Assembly (NCBI GenBank): GCA_964023275.1 | Contig: OZ029914.1 | Span: 17,506,049-17,570,048 of the forward strand | DNA length: 64,000 bases | Direction: 5' to 3' | Source: Norana najaformis | Lineage: Eukaryota > Annelida > Clitellata > Crassiclitellata > Hormogastridae | Shown: one piece after another, positions 45,205 to 57,290 of the stretch | How the letters are laid out: each line of letters starts with the position of its first letter | Numbering within the stretch: position 1 is the stretch's first letter | Translations under genes and position numbers: made by a program | Notes under the pieces: generated by a model | Database searches by the model: none | The model's input: the letters and a program-made list of their open reading frames with translations, nothing else | What the model was told of the DNA's origin: nothing

Positions 45205-46030
45205 AATCACAGCGGAAAAAGGGACGACCGAGCTGCATGAAAGGAGTCGACAAGGCGCTGCTCCAACAAGAGCAGAAGCAGATGCAGACAGAGGAGACGC
45301 TGCGAAGGAGACGACAGCAATCTGAACTTCAGAAAGACGCCTTTTGGAGAAAGTTATGTTGGAGAGCAGTACCGACTCGGAAGAAAGTCAGTGTGAAGGT
45401 GGAGATCAAGATCCACGTCCCAGTACGATAACTGCTAACTCGCCACGAAAACGAGGACGCCAAAGTGTTATATCACCAGAACTGGCAGCTATGCTTGATC
45501 GAAATGGACTGAGTGACAGGGCCGCCATGATGACGGTCTTTGAAGCGTCTAGGGCTTTCGGACAAGACCCAGAAGCACTTACACTTAACCATCTTCCATC
45601 AACCATCTTCAGCGTTTCCGTCGATGATGATGATGATGATGATGATGATTAGTCACAGCGGAAAAGGGGACCACCGAGCTGCATGACAGGAGTCGACAGG
45701 CGCGGGTCCAACAAAAAGCAGTAGCAGGTAGAGAAACAGGAGAAGCTGCAAGGAGGCGACATCGATCCAAACTTTAGAAAGACGTCCTTTTGGGGGAAAG
45801 TTATGCTGGAGAGCAGCACCGACTCGGAAGAATATCAGAGTAAATGTGAAGATCAAGATCCACGTTCCAGTACGAGTACTGCTAATGAGGACGCCAAAGT
45901 GTTATATCACCAGAACTGGCAGCTAAGCTTGATTGAAGTGGACTGAGTGACAGGGCCGCCATGACGATGGTCTTTGAAGCGTCTAGGGCTCTCGGACAAG
46001 ACCCAGAAGAGCTTGCACTTAACAGGTCAA
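45205..46030 (+). repeat. ~445-bp direct duplication inside DNA transposon copy 1
   Basis: 'cacagcggaaaa...gaccgagctgcatga' at 45210 recurs diverged at about 45655, continuing through 'gaaagttatg.tggagagcag', 'gtgttatatcaccagaactgg' and 'ttgaagcgtctagggct'. A (GAT)n run (45624-45650) lies at the seam. Copy 2 of the transposon (60732-63815) has only a single version. Confidence 0.85.
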
Positions 46031-46555
46031 CCATCCAGCGTCTACGTCGAAGAAACCGAAAAGTAGCAGCTGTTGGCATTGTAGAGGCATTCCAACCAAA
46101 CACGATCTTAACAGTCCACTGGTATATCAAGCTGATGTTAGAATTGACAATGAAAGAGAGTGTGCATAGCCTTCCTATTCTGGTTTTAACGGTGGGTGAA
46201 AAGAAACTGTTGTCAATTCCAAAGATATCCGCAGGTACTGGGCAAGTTGTGGCCGAAGCTGTACAAAACGGAATACGAGAATGTGGGGCCTGGAAGGCTT
46301 GGTCCGGGGCATGTGTTTTAACACAGCCAGCTCTAACACTGGCCGACTATCAAGTGCCAGCGTTATTCTTCAGCAACTACCGAGCCGGCCTCTTCTAGAC
46401 TTCGGCTGTCGACACCATATCATGGAAATTTACTGGTTGCCACATTTGGTGTATGTATGGGGCCTAGCCACGTACCAGAAGTCCTCGTCATCAAACGGTT
46501 TCAAGAACAGTAGTCATCCATCCATACAAAGAAAGATACTACGATGCTCTCTCTG

Positions 46556-46857
46556 AGGATTTCGCCTCATCTGAGCTCATCGATGTCCGAGACGAAGTCA
46601 TTGTATTCTGTGAGCAGCAGCTGCAGGATCAGCAACCCCGTGACGACTACTGCGAATTACTCCAACCAATGCTTGTCTTTTTTGGGAAGAACGCCAAATC
46701 ATGGGACAAATTTCACCTCATCTGAGCTCATCGATGTCCGAGACGAAGTCGTTGTATTTTGTGAGAAGCAGCTGCAGGATCAACAAACTCCTGACGAATA
46801 TCACGAACTACTCCAACTAATGCTTGTCTTTTTGGGAAGAACACCAAATCATGGGAC
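46556..46857 (+). repeat. ~151-bp tandem duplication inside the transposase region
   Basis: 'tttc.cctcatctgagctcat' at about 46560 and 46711 begin two near-identical units ending 'aaatcatgggacaaattt'. Both transposon copies carry it (second copy at about 62445-62745). Confidence 0.88.
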
Positions 46858-47925
46858 AAATTTCCGAGCCCCTGGGCCGTTGCTTCAAGCTTATTGGATG
46901 TCGAAAGAAATATACAGTATCAAAGTTTGGCTGTTGAGGTCGCAGTTCAAACTGTAGACAAGAGAATCTCGGAAACTTCTACGTGTGAACATATTTCTCG
47001 CAAAACATTACATTAACTTCTGGATCCTGGCATCTTTGGCTTCGAAAGCAGCTAGGAATGACGTGCTCCTTCTGCAGCAACTTGATGCTTACCCTGATCG
47101 CGATATCAGTTCAGCAACTTCACGCAAGCTACCGGATCATCTGCGGTACCTTTCCGAGGATTTGATCCTTCTCAGCCTCTTTGATCCGGTGGTGGATTTG
47201 ATCACAAAATGGGCCATGCTGCATGAGAGCATCAATAGAGGAAGAAGGAGCAAACGATCCATTGAAAAGCATAGAAGTGGACTTAGCGACGGTACGACAC
47301 AAGACTCTTTCGTGACAATGTGGAGCAGAAATGTATTTGAAACTCTGGGCTTGCCGGTTGATTCCTTACCGAAGACCCTGATACAGGGAACAGTACGGAT
47401 GAGTTCAAGGCTGCAGAGGCAATCGCAAGCGCACTAGCAGTCACCAACGATCATGCAGAGCGAGGTGTCGCCATGATCCCAGACATGGCACCGACAGGGA
47501 GCTTTAGGAGTGAAGAACAGTTTCAGTATGCTCTTAAAGTAATCTAACAGAGTCGGGAAAACTTTCTCGATGCGAGATAATTCACGTTACCTAAGAAACT
47601 ATAAAAGCATACTATATACTACACATTTAGTATACAGTAGTTTGATTTTAAAAACTGTTCTGTATCGGTCCGAGACTATTAAATAAACACTTAAAACAGT
47701 AGTTTTAATTGCAGCTTGATTTCTTGCACGGCTTAGTCAAACTGATGGCAAAATGGCAGACATTTTTTATTTCTACCATTTACGCTGTCTGGCTAAATTA
47801 GGGTCGTTGAGCGACCTCTAAATATTAAAATTTTTCGCTCAAAATTTCCACATAATATTTTTAAAAATAAGGAATATCTTGAAAGGGTGAGATTAATATT
47901 GCTCTGCAATTAATTTTTGCTATAT

Positions 47926-48395
47926 AAATATGTGACATCCTAATGCGTATGCATATCAGATAGGAACTATCCATCGTTTGCATACATTACTTGTACATGT
48001 TGTTGCAGATTTGTCTAGGGCAAGTAATAAACACCAGCAGTAGTTTAAAATAGCATATATCTATAAGCAAAAATTAGACTCACGTGTACACAGAAAACGA
48101 CCACAGCGGTCCAAAGAACATCAGAATCTCCACAAACAAAGCGTCAACTTAGCAAGACAAGGTCATCCACGAAGGAAGACAGAATCAACATCAAAACGAT
48201 CAACTTGAAGATGACATGTCGTGAGTCCGTCAGAACTTAAGCACAAACCAAGGAGGACGAAACCTCAAAAGACCAATAGGGTCAAATACCAAAAGCCGGA
48301 CTGAGCTTAACTAACACTCACGCCTATTTAAAGCTTGCCGTTCCCGCCCGACAATGGACACTCCTAATCTACAAGATCTATTGCATATATATATA
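47926..48395 (-). repeat. Upstream block of unit 5, distal part, merging into block A'
   Basis: Resumes homology to 23165-23340 ('ggaactatccatcg' against 'cgaactatccaatg'). It contains a stretch (48070-48370) not matched in unit 4, with no gene recognised. Confidence 0.5.
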
Positions 48396-49162
48396 TATTT
48401 ACAAAATATATTTCTCTTAAGATTTCAATTTGGAATACATATAGGCCTATTACGTTGTCATACACTACATGTTTTAACAGTTTACCCTATTTTAAAAGAA
48501 AGCTAATTCATCAGTTTTAACATTAAACACCTAAGCAGCCTTTATCCCAACCTGCGGTGGGCATAAACAGCGGCTAATGGCAAAGAACGAGTACGGTATA
48601 AGACGGTAATAACTGGTCGCTTCATTTGTTTTTCTAACTGCCCTGTCTGACCAAAAGTAAAACATAGTCCAATACATAATAATCATCTTCTTTGAATTCG
48701 AAGCTTCTGTTGTATCGGAGAAGCCTACGAAATATGAGTTACGTTTGAAGTCTGAGTTTTTGAGGTGTTCGCATAAGTTGAGCGTCCAAATATCGAGTGA
48801 CAGAAAATCTGTTCAAAATCATAACAAACATAAAGTCATGTAATCCGGTAGCTTCTGACAATGACGAGCTTTCTTATTACAACACAATGGTTGAAATTAA
48901 AATGACAACCCAATTCACCGGCACTAATGATATCATACATGTAGGCCTATATAAATATGTGATACACACTAATCTAATCTGAACTAAAAACTTCTTCAGC
49001 GCCGTTATCGTTATTCCCAGGACATCAATCGATGGTCGCTTCTAATGAAATCATAATCAAAATCATAATCCATTGGAAAAGCTGGGTCGAATTTCTATAG
49101 GTAAGAGAAACCAACTATTATGCGACGGTAGATAAGCAAGATGAAAGAGATGAGTCTTGGGT

Positions 49163-49474
49163 TTACACCTGAATGACATCAAGAACTGACAGAACGAATA
49201 GAACTTGGCAGCGAATTCCAATAAATGATTTGTGAAGAAAGGCAACTCCTCCACCAAACCTATTCAACAGAGGTACATTTAGGAGAGAGAAAGACGGAGG
49301 AATCAAGTCCATAACAAAGGAAGTTGTGTCAGACTGTTGGAGCCAAGTTTCATTGACAGTAATAATATCTACCAGATTATCCGACTTATTATATATACGA
49401 AATGTGATTTTGAAGAGAGAAAGACTTATTTCGGATAGGATGGACATTAAAGTGGCAGAAGTTAATAGTTTCAA
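49163..49474 (-). mobile_element. LINE endonuclease (EEP) fragment, copy in block A'
   Basis: Counterpart of 24125-24409, with the same VDII..ETWLQ, DLIPPSFSLLNV and GGGVAFLHKSFIGI text. It is inherited with the segmental duplication and not an independent insertion. Confidence 0.78.
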
Positions 49475-49668
49475 GACGACAAGGACCAGGACTTAGCTCA
49501 GTGTCACCATCAAGAAGCAACAGAAGGTAAATTCAGTTCATCCAAAATGTTTCTTATTAATATTTTATATTTTAACCTAGTTAGAAAGAATGAATTTATA
49601 GATTAATAAATTATTGTAATAAATAATAATATTATCAATACAATAAGATAATTTAATTAATTGCCATT

Positions 49669-52600
49669 TTATTTATTAATAGTAATAATCATCATCATTA
49701 TTATTAAGATATAAGCTGTATAAGTCGAATTACAACTAGCCTGTTCCAAATTAGCTCTCATTGGCTTCCACATGAAGCCATAGATAACAGGATTGATGCA
49801 GGAATTCAGATTTGCGAGTATGGACGTCGTTTGCATCATTGATATTGCATGCCGTTTGTTCGAACCCAAACTCAGATACAATAAGTTGACTTGAAACGGT
49901 ATCCAATTGACGACAAATATAGCCACGATCACGGTACACATTCGCGCCACCTTGCGAGAAGCGGTGTTATCATTGCCCTGCAGTCCTGATGGTATCACCT
50001 AAATAACCAATTTATGAGAAGGAAAAGGTTGATCCTTTATGACACCCCTTCAAAAGCAGCAGACATGGCGTTGAAGTAGGCCCATTCTTTGGACAAGAAT
50101 ACAGAAAGGAGAATAGGCCTACATCAAGGGTCGAACTTAGCCTTGCCGCAGCCCCACTTCACCCTAATTGTCGGCCCTGATTCCCCCTAATTTGGCGACC
50201 CCATACCTTCCTTTCCGTCCCTCTCCTCCCTTCCCTCCCTCATGGGCCGAATAAAAACACGAATCAGAACTTATTTGTTATGACTCATGACACATTGCCG
50301 GCCTGTAATAGAAGAAAAACAATAGCCGAAGACTTGATGGCTACTATCCATGAACGCTGCAGTATGAGCCTACAACTGAAGTGCAGATCTATGCTTGTTG
50401 TTTCACCAATGTTTCTTGCAGTGTCATTTCGTTTTACAATGACACTCCAGGCCTAATAGTCAGAAATGACAAGCTTAGTCAGTTAGTACAATACAATCAC
50501 GCTTCACAAGTTTATATTAACTTAATTCGCTGTACAATAGGCCTACACTCAACTTTATTACAAGTATTTTGTGCCAGAGCAAATGTCTTAGCCGTTAAAG
50601 CAGAATCTCATGCTAGGGCTCATCACTTGGAAGAATGTGCAACGACTTTAGTTCATCAAGTCGACACAGACCGTCAATGACACACCTTCGCTTGTTCCAT
50701 CGCCTTTCTTGGACAAAGCCTGCTGCAAATTCACATTCCTGGACAGTAATTACAGTGACTAGCGCACCTGTGTAATTTTCTCTTGCATGTTAGCTGTAGC
50801 CATGCCCACAGCATGCAGTCCGATACTGATGACTTCAGTTCGTCTAGCTTTTCCCATTCGAGAGCTGGCGGCCTCCTAAAATCGGCGGCCCTTTTCGGCT
50901 ATACATCTAGAATATGTCTAAGGCCGGCCCTGCCTATATCAACGCGTGTCTCAGTTTCTTTAAAGACTATAGAAAATCGCCAAGAGGACTGACGACATTA
51001 GAGGGATATCGAGGACTACTGTTCACAGAAGTGAATAACTAAAGACTGTTTAATTTAGATTACATTTAAGAAACTGTCGTTTTTGTCAATATAGTAGACT
51101 GTAGTCACATTGTGAGTGTACAAGCCGTAGTCTGGTCATAAGCTAGACTAGGCTGAATATAGCAGGCTACAGTTACATTATGTTCAAATATTCAATTGTA
51201 GGGATATCAAATAACTCTACAATGTTTTTGAAACATATGATAAAATATTAAGAAGCTGCTATAGAGAGTATACTACATCAGCTAAATTGTTCTGCGGTCG
51301 GAGGTCATACAGTAATCGTCACTCACTCGATATCTCGTAAGATCTCGATGTTACCAGAGTCAATATCATAGACACTACACTTAGTTTAATATGCTAGAGT
51401 CACCGACCTTTTTCTTGGCAAAATACACCTTGTACCATATTCCGAAGTACGATGCAAGCGTCACGGCCAGAGGAATGTAGAACAGGATGACCTGTCCTAT
51501 GAGAGTGTACATGGCCAAGGAGAGCTCGCTCATACCAGGGGCCATACACGACTGCGCAGTGGGACTGTTCTGGACGACATCGAACCAGACGAACATTGGA
51601 ATGCAGAAGGCGATGACAACCACCCAGACGCTGGCAATCAGTAGAGCGGCAGTTCGAGTGGAAAAGAAGCTCATCGCTCCAGGCTGACTCAGTCCTAGAT
51701 ATCTACAAACACAACAGTGGTGACGCGGTGTTCAAATCTGAGGTTCGAATCTCGGAGCGGAAAGTGAATTGGTAAACCATGGCACGTGAATTGTTCTCAG
51801 GCTGTTGATCCAAATATCAGGATCAAGGTCCAGTCGCCGGAGTTCTAATGTTGAATGTGATTGCGTAACTACTTTATCTTTACCAAGTATCTTTTAAGTA
51901 GGCATGTTATTTTGGAGGCATCAGGTTTGCGAGGTTCTATCCTTGGTGCATTTTGTGAAGCTGACAGTTTATTGTCGGTGTGAAATCGACCAGTAAGTAA
52001 GTAGTCAAGTATATGAAATGTATAATGTTGATTGTGGTAACACTCTTAAAAGACTTGTAAAGAATGCCATTATGGAATAATAACAGTAGGTGTGGTACAA
52101 CTTACTTAAGTAAGTAAGTAAGTAAGTAATGCATTTGTTAACACGCCATATGTCCATCGACTGAGCAAGGAATCGTAGGGGTATTTCAAAGCATTTGATT
52201 AGATTTCTTCTGTAGTAATTAACTACGGCTTATTATTTAGGAGAGACTGGAGATTTATTTAAAACTTTAAAAATATAAGTTAATTACTGCAGGGGTACTA
52301 CAAAGATCATAACAGACTGTCTTAGAAATCTAATCAAATGCTTTGAAATACTCAGTATTTGTGACCAAATTACATTTATGCATGTATGCAGACAGTTTTA
52401 AATTACTGCTCATAAGCATTTTCTGATCGAGTGTATAACATTTTTCTATACACATTATAATACTTGGTCAGAGAAAATATTTTCCCAATAACCAACTTTC
52501 TGTCTACCAGTTTTTTTCCACCTGTTTAAACCATACATCTCACCTTGTCATCTCTTTCCAATCACAGCATATTTAAAAGAATATCTTTGAACTTCCGATT

Positions 52601-53257
52601 GCACTTCGGAACAACTTAAGACATCATCCAGCGTACCTTCTTCATGCAAGACATCATCTTTCCGCAATACATATCACTAGTAAAACCTGGATCTTCAAGA
52701 AGAGATAATAAACCAAACCAGATGAAGGAAGAGCAGGAAAAGAGAAGAAGAAAATATGAGCGCAGTACAGAAAACGTTAGAGCTAATATTCTGTTGAACT
52801 CGCTGCCTGACCTGTCAACGCCGATGATTGACAGCATAATTATGGACGACTTCCCTGACACAGACGTCCAGAGTCTGTTGAGTTTACAGAAGAAGCTTCC
52901 GTAGACCCAGCTGGGCCTAATGGCTAACATGGCGCTTGTCCAGGTAGTCGTCAGCATGAAACCGAGGTCCGAGACAGCGAGACAGCAGATGAACATCCGT
53001 GTCACCAGATTCTGACTTTTATTGCCTTTGCGGTGACCTATGACCCCGACTGCGATGAGTAACAGGTTCCCGCTGACTCCGATCACGAATATTGTCCAGA
53101 AAATGGCTGCTGTGGCATAGTTCACCTTTGCGAATGAAAACGACTGCGATGACGGCAATGTGCGATTCCCTTCTGCTGACTTCCAGAAGGTCAGGTTCAG
53201 GTCAACAATATCAATCGTGATATTGCCTGAACTCGTGTATTTGTTCTGCTCAGCCAT
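49669..53257 (-). CDS. Class A (rhodopsin-family) GPCR, copy GPCR-2 (3 exons, extended C terminus)
   Basis: Exons 53257-52812, 51702-51408 and 49998-49669 join in frame to 356 codons, with the same splice sites as GPCR-1. The seven-TM landmarks (GN, LAVSDL, C124, split DRY, C201, P281, NPVIY) are intact. About 34 residues differ from GPCR-1. They are concentrated in the N-terminal tail and in ECL2, where 8 of the 14 positions 193-206 change; intracellular faces are nearly unchanged. The GPCR-1 stop TAA is TAT here, so the protein runs 17 residues further through an ATT/ATG-rich simple repeat (...NSTYTAYILIIMMMIITINK). A foldback MITE sits in intron 1. It is paired with NHL-5. The ligand is unknown; ligand preference may differ from GPCR-1 (inference). 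Confidence 0.88.
52181..52351. mobile_element. Foldback MITE in GPCR-2 intron 1
   Basis: The first 28 bases (GTATTTCAAAGCATTTGATT...) are the exact reverse complement of the last 28 (...AATCAAATGCTTTGAAATAC), and weaker pairing (GTAGTAATTAACT / AGTTAATTACTGC) continues inward. Block A lacks it. It is preceded by an (AAGT)n run at 52108-52129 that is also absent from A. No coding capacity. Confidence 0.85.
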
Positions 53258-53744
53258 GATGATGGTCGTATCTCTCTGCTGTAATGTGTTAATATTGTAG
53301 GCCAAATTGTAATTAGTAGCTTGAAACGCCCGGTATATAATGCACAAGGTATCAACCGACGGCGCAAAAGTCCCAAACGGCAATCAGGTCAATATCCAGA
53401 AGGTCAGTGCACAAGACAGAGATGCAGACTGTGGTGGATAAGCAATTTGAAGAAGGTGAGTTTAAGCCGAGAACGCTGTGACACAAAATTTATATGCGGG
53501 AAGGTGATTTTATTAACCGGTGATTTACGTCACGATCAATGAAAAATGCGCCTCAAAGTGGCACTACCTTTCCAAAAAAAAAATATATATAAATTAAGTG
53601 ATTAACAAACAGTTGCGCAAAACAGTTTCGTTCATCTAACCTAATAGTTTCATTATCATGAAAAGTCGAACGCATAAGGCATCAATCAGTGGCGCAGCTA
53701 CGCTGCCAATCGATAGATTATTTTGCTTCAAAACGATTCATAAG

Positions 53745-53890
53745 CAAGAGTTTCTGTAGTAATTAACTACGCTTATTATTTAGGAGAGACTGGAGATTTA
53801 TTTAAAACTTTAAAAATATAAGTTAATTACTGCATGGATACTACAAAGATCATAACAGACTGTCTTAGAAATCTAAGCAAATGTTTTGAT
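53745..53890. mobile_element. Second, partial copy of the same MITE upstream of GPCR-2
   Basis: Nearly identical to 52207-52340 ('tctgtagtaattaactacg', 'ggagagactggagatttatt', 'acagactgtcttagaaatct'). The matching place in block A (28673-28700 plus 29507-29695, split by the MULE) is only weakly similar. This raises the question of which copy seeded the other. Confidence 0.7.
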
Positions 53891-55913
53891 ATTTTAGAAC
53901 AATTTTAGAACCACATGCTTAAGCTGAGTGGCTAACTCCTTGGCTATGCTAATAACGGCCCACAGTATAGTTATAAAACAGCCGACCTTCTGTGCAAAGT
54001 CGGTTACTTTTCCCGTTTATCCTCCGTGAATGTTAGCCATACTTTTGAGTTTGACAATAATTCTCTCCATGCTGACATGCTTTAAAGAGTAAACACGCTT
54101 TAAAATTGGGTCTGGCGCATACAATTGGAGGCATGTAATCGAGTAAACATCGCTAGTCTTTTTCATAAGTGTGGTTAGTTTCACAAAGATTAAAAGCAGA
54201 CGAACCGCTGTAAGCTAACTGAACGAATGCTAACTGTCGGTTGCGTTCGCACTTTTGCTCGTTGGCCTCTGATGCCCAGCTTTATATCAAAAATGGCGCA
54301 AAAGGTCTGCAGTATGCAGTATTTCGAATTGCCTCTCTACGCGCATCTCGAGTACCTCGACACTTACGTAGCGCCCTTTTGGGTTCTCGTATGACAGTTG
54401 TTTTAAACAAGTGACCATTCATTGAACAAAGAAACTCACATAATACCATCTCAGGGTATTTGCGGTCACAATAGAGTTCACTCCGCACAGCGGGTAATAA
54501 GATCGTGCATGTGGAGATTAGTGTAAAAGAAGCCCAACGTGCATTCTGGGAGACCACAATAGCATAGAACAGGTCGCTGTGGTCTGTGTTATGTGCGTTT
54601 GTCTGCGGGAAGCAGAAATATGAGTTAAAAGTCTATAAAATCCACATTTTGGAGAAGAAAGCTTCTAACGCCAAAACAAAGTTTGTTCCCAGGACGTCAT
54701 TGTTTGGCTTATGATATATAATCGTCTATTTCGATAGACTTTCCAATGGAACGGTTTGAGCGAGGTTAATTGCAATGGAGTGCAAAGCTAATTTGACAAA
54801 ATGCAATCAAGTGCGAAGCAAATTTGATAAGAAAATTATCGATCAGAGGAGAGAAATTTGAAGCTAAAAGCAAGAATTTGTTCACTTGAAGGGGCCCTAG
54901 CACTTTCAGCATTTGTTTGATTAACATACTATTTTATCATCATCATCAACCTCATCATCATCATCAGTTTCTGTCCCAGCCGTTTGGGTGCGTTTTTCGG
55001 TCATTTGTCAACTTAATTCCATATCGTGTTTAGCTCGAGTTTTGTTACATCCTCGTTTGTATTGTTTATCATTCTAGAAAAAGGACACAGCAGACGACGT
55101 AAAATCATACTGTGCAGTCCCTTAACGTAGCACAGCAAGGGTTTTAAGTGGTTCAGAAGACGAGTGATCTATGCTAGAACTATTGCAATTTAACCAAGAA
55201 TGATCGATAGCCAATCCTTCTTAACTTCTTCTTTAAATTTGTGGAATAGTTTGGATGATACTACGTCTCATTGGACAAATCTTGCCCTAATGTTCCTGTC
55301 CGTTTCTTAAATAATATATATCTGTGGCCTTGAAGCGAATTGTTAGGTGCTATTTCAAAGAACCTCTATCACTAGGCTAATGTAGGCTAAATTAATAAAT
55401 GGCCTAAGTGATTTTCAGGAAGCTCTACTGAAACATGCTTTTAAAACATTTTCTAGTGATCTTTAAATATGTCTACATTATGAAGGGAAAGCGTGAAATA
55501 GACTTCGAATTATATTTTGTACTAGAGCTTAATCAATGAATGCTGTACGTTAGCAGTCTTAGGTTCGATGTAGGCATCTTTTATAAACTTACGACCTAAT
55601 GAGACAAAGTATGGAATTTAATATAAACACAACACAGAAGTATAGGCCCATATACGTACGTCAACATAGGCCCTTTTAGCGAAGATCATATTTACGGAAG
55701 TATCAGCAGTAAAAGCAGCAGGCGATCTCATTGATATAAAAGCACAACACTGTTGTGACGTCGAACAACATTTTTTGTGTGAATCGGCCATATGTTTCTG
55801 AAAATATTCCTTTGCCTTTCTTCTCTTTCCCTCTGTCCTCCTTGCCTTTGCCTTTCTTTTACTCCTTTCTCCCCTCGTCTCCTCTTGCTTCTTAGCACTG
55901 GAGTCAGAACAAA

Positions 55914-57136
55914 GTATAAAGTGAAAGTGTACGAAAGGGTGATCGAAGGGCGCATTATGGAACGGTTCAAGCTACTTGATAACCAGTTTGTCTTTAGACC
56001 GTGTAGAGGCACAACGGATGCAAATTCACATTGAGACAGGTGCAGGAGAAAATACTAGAAGGAAACAAGAAGAGATATTGGACTTTTGTAGATTTGGTGA
56101 AGGCTTTTGATAGAGTACCAAGAGAGGTCGTATATTGGAGTCTGAGGGAAAAGGGAGTATCGGAGAAAATAGTGCGACTGGTGAAATCAATGTACGAAGG
56201 TGCACAGACTTCAGTGAGGAGCAATATAGGAAACACAGTAAAATTTGAGATTCAAGTGGGTGTACATCAGGATTCTGCCTGAGTCCTCTGCTGTTCCTCA
56301 TAGTAATGGATGCCATATCGGAAAATGTGAGATGTACCATGGGATATGTTGTATGTCGATGACCTCAGATGACGCAGCGACAAAGATACAAGGGCGTTTC
56401 ACTGATTGGCAGATGGCATAGGAGAGCAAGGGTCTTAAAATAAATATCAATAAAACAGAGACCATGATATGCTCCAAAATGGATGAGACATTTGTGGTCA
56501 AGGATATCACAGGAAATGCATTGAAACAAGTAGAAACCTTTAAGTATCTTGGTACGATAATGATTGCTAAAGGAGAATGCAAATATGATGTTAAGAACAG
56601 GTTTAAGGCAGCGTGGCAAAAAATGGAAAGACCTATCGGGCGTATTATTCGATGTCAAAATGCTGGTTCAAGTCAAAGGAAAGGTGTACAAAACAATAAG
56701 ACCAGTGATGATATATGGAGCAGAAGCATGGACACTGACAAAAGAGAAGAAGCTGCTGGAGAGAACAGAAATGAGAATGCTGCAATGGATACTTGGAATC
56801 TCACTGAAAGACAAGAAAAGGAATGAGTATATCAGACAGAAATTGGGAGTGGCATGTATATTTGACAAGGTACGAGAAGCCAGGTTGAGATGGTACGGTC
56901 ATGTGATGAGGAGAGAGGAGGAAAACTGCATTAACAGAATTATGACAGCATAGGTTTACGGACGCCGCAGTCGTGGACGGCAAAAGAAGAGATGGGAGAC
57001 ATGATGCAGCAAGACTTAAAGCTCCTCAGATTGAAGAAAGAAGATACTGGAGATAGAAACAATGGAAAAGAAGGATTCGTGTGGCTGACCCCTCTCCTAA
57101 GAGGGATTAATTCCAGCCAGAAGGAAGAAGAAGAAG
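55914..57136 (+). mobile_element. RTE-clade LINE, 5'-truncated, with 17-bp target-site duplication
   Basis: ACTGGAGTCAGAACAAA occurs at 55897-55913 and again at 57137-57153, bounding the insert. The empty site is in block A at about 31677-31695. Plus-strand frames read TFVDLVKAFDRVPREVVYW (motif A), GVHQDSALSPLLFLIVMDA, KYLGTIM, PVMIYGAEAWTLTKEKKLLERTEMRMLQWILGISLKDKKRN and RLRWYGHVMRRE, then GRRSRGRQKKRW. These are typical of RTE-type ORF2 ends. It finishes in a gaagaagaag tail. Stops and frameshifts are present, so it is dead, but the clean duplication shows it is younger than the A/A' split. Confidence 0.9.
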
Positions 57137-57207
57137 ACTGGAGTCAGAACAAAATGGGTGCCGTGGCCAGCTGGCCAGAGTAACATAACAGTGATGGCGC
57201 CATGGAT

Positions 57208-57290
57208 AGAGGTTAGGGTGCTGACGACTCTTGGAAGTTGCGAATCGGACTCCGATCCTGGAGTTGGAGTTGCCCAATTTCTATAGTAGC
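57208..57290 (+). repeat. Possible tRNA-derived SINE head, copy in block A'
   Basis: Counterpart of 31848-31930: 'gaggttagggtgctgacgactc' with 'cggactccgatcctgg' further on. Confidence 0.35.

Larger units (their letters stand above)
44420..47925 (+). mobile_element. DNA transposon with long TIRs; broken RNase H-like transposase gene (copy 1)
   Basis: The left arm (about 44420-44535) and right arm (about 47810-47925) are inverted repeats: 'tcaccctctca' pairs with 'ttgaaagggtga', and 'atttagaggtcgctca' pairs with 'tgagcgacctctaaat'. Frames between them encode RVEDFWFRTRNSTKHRQLSI, then KLEQLFYRLQWLKKNKS, LILTVHWYIKLMLELTMKESV-type text, GTGQVVAEAV, FNTASSNTG, CRHHIMEIYWLPHLVYVW and SKEIYSIKVWLLRSQFKL, with KLPDHLRYLSEDLILLSLF further on. 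'HW.IK', '(F)(D/N)T.SSNTG' and 'CRHHI.E' are laid out like a hAT-type RNase H fold. Stops and frameshifts divide the gene, and two internal tandem duplications are present. Superfamily not assigned. Confidence 0.8.

Noticed and set aside
45344-45652. Frame ending in a run of Asp (DDDDDDDDDD)
   Set aside because: The Asp run is a (GAT)n microsatellite at the seam of an internal transposon duplication. It is not an acidic protein domain.
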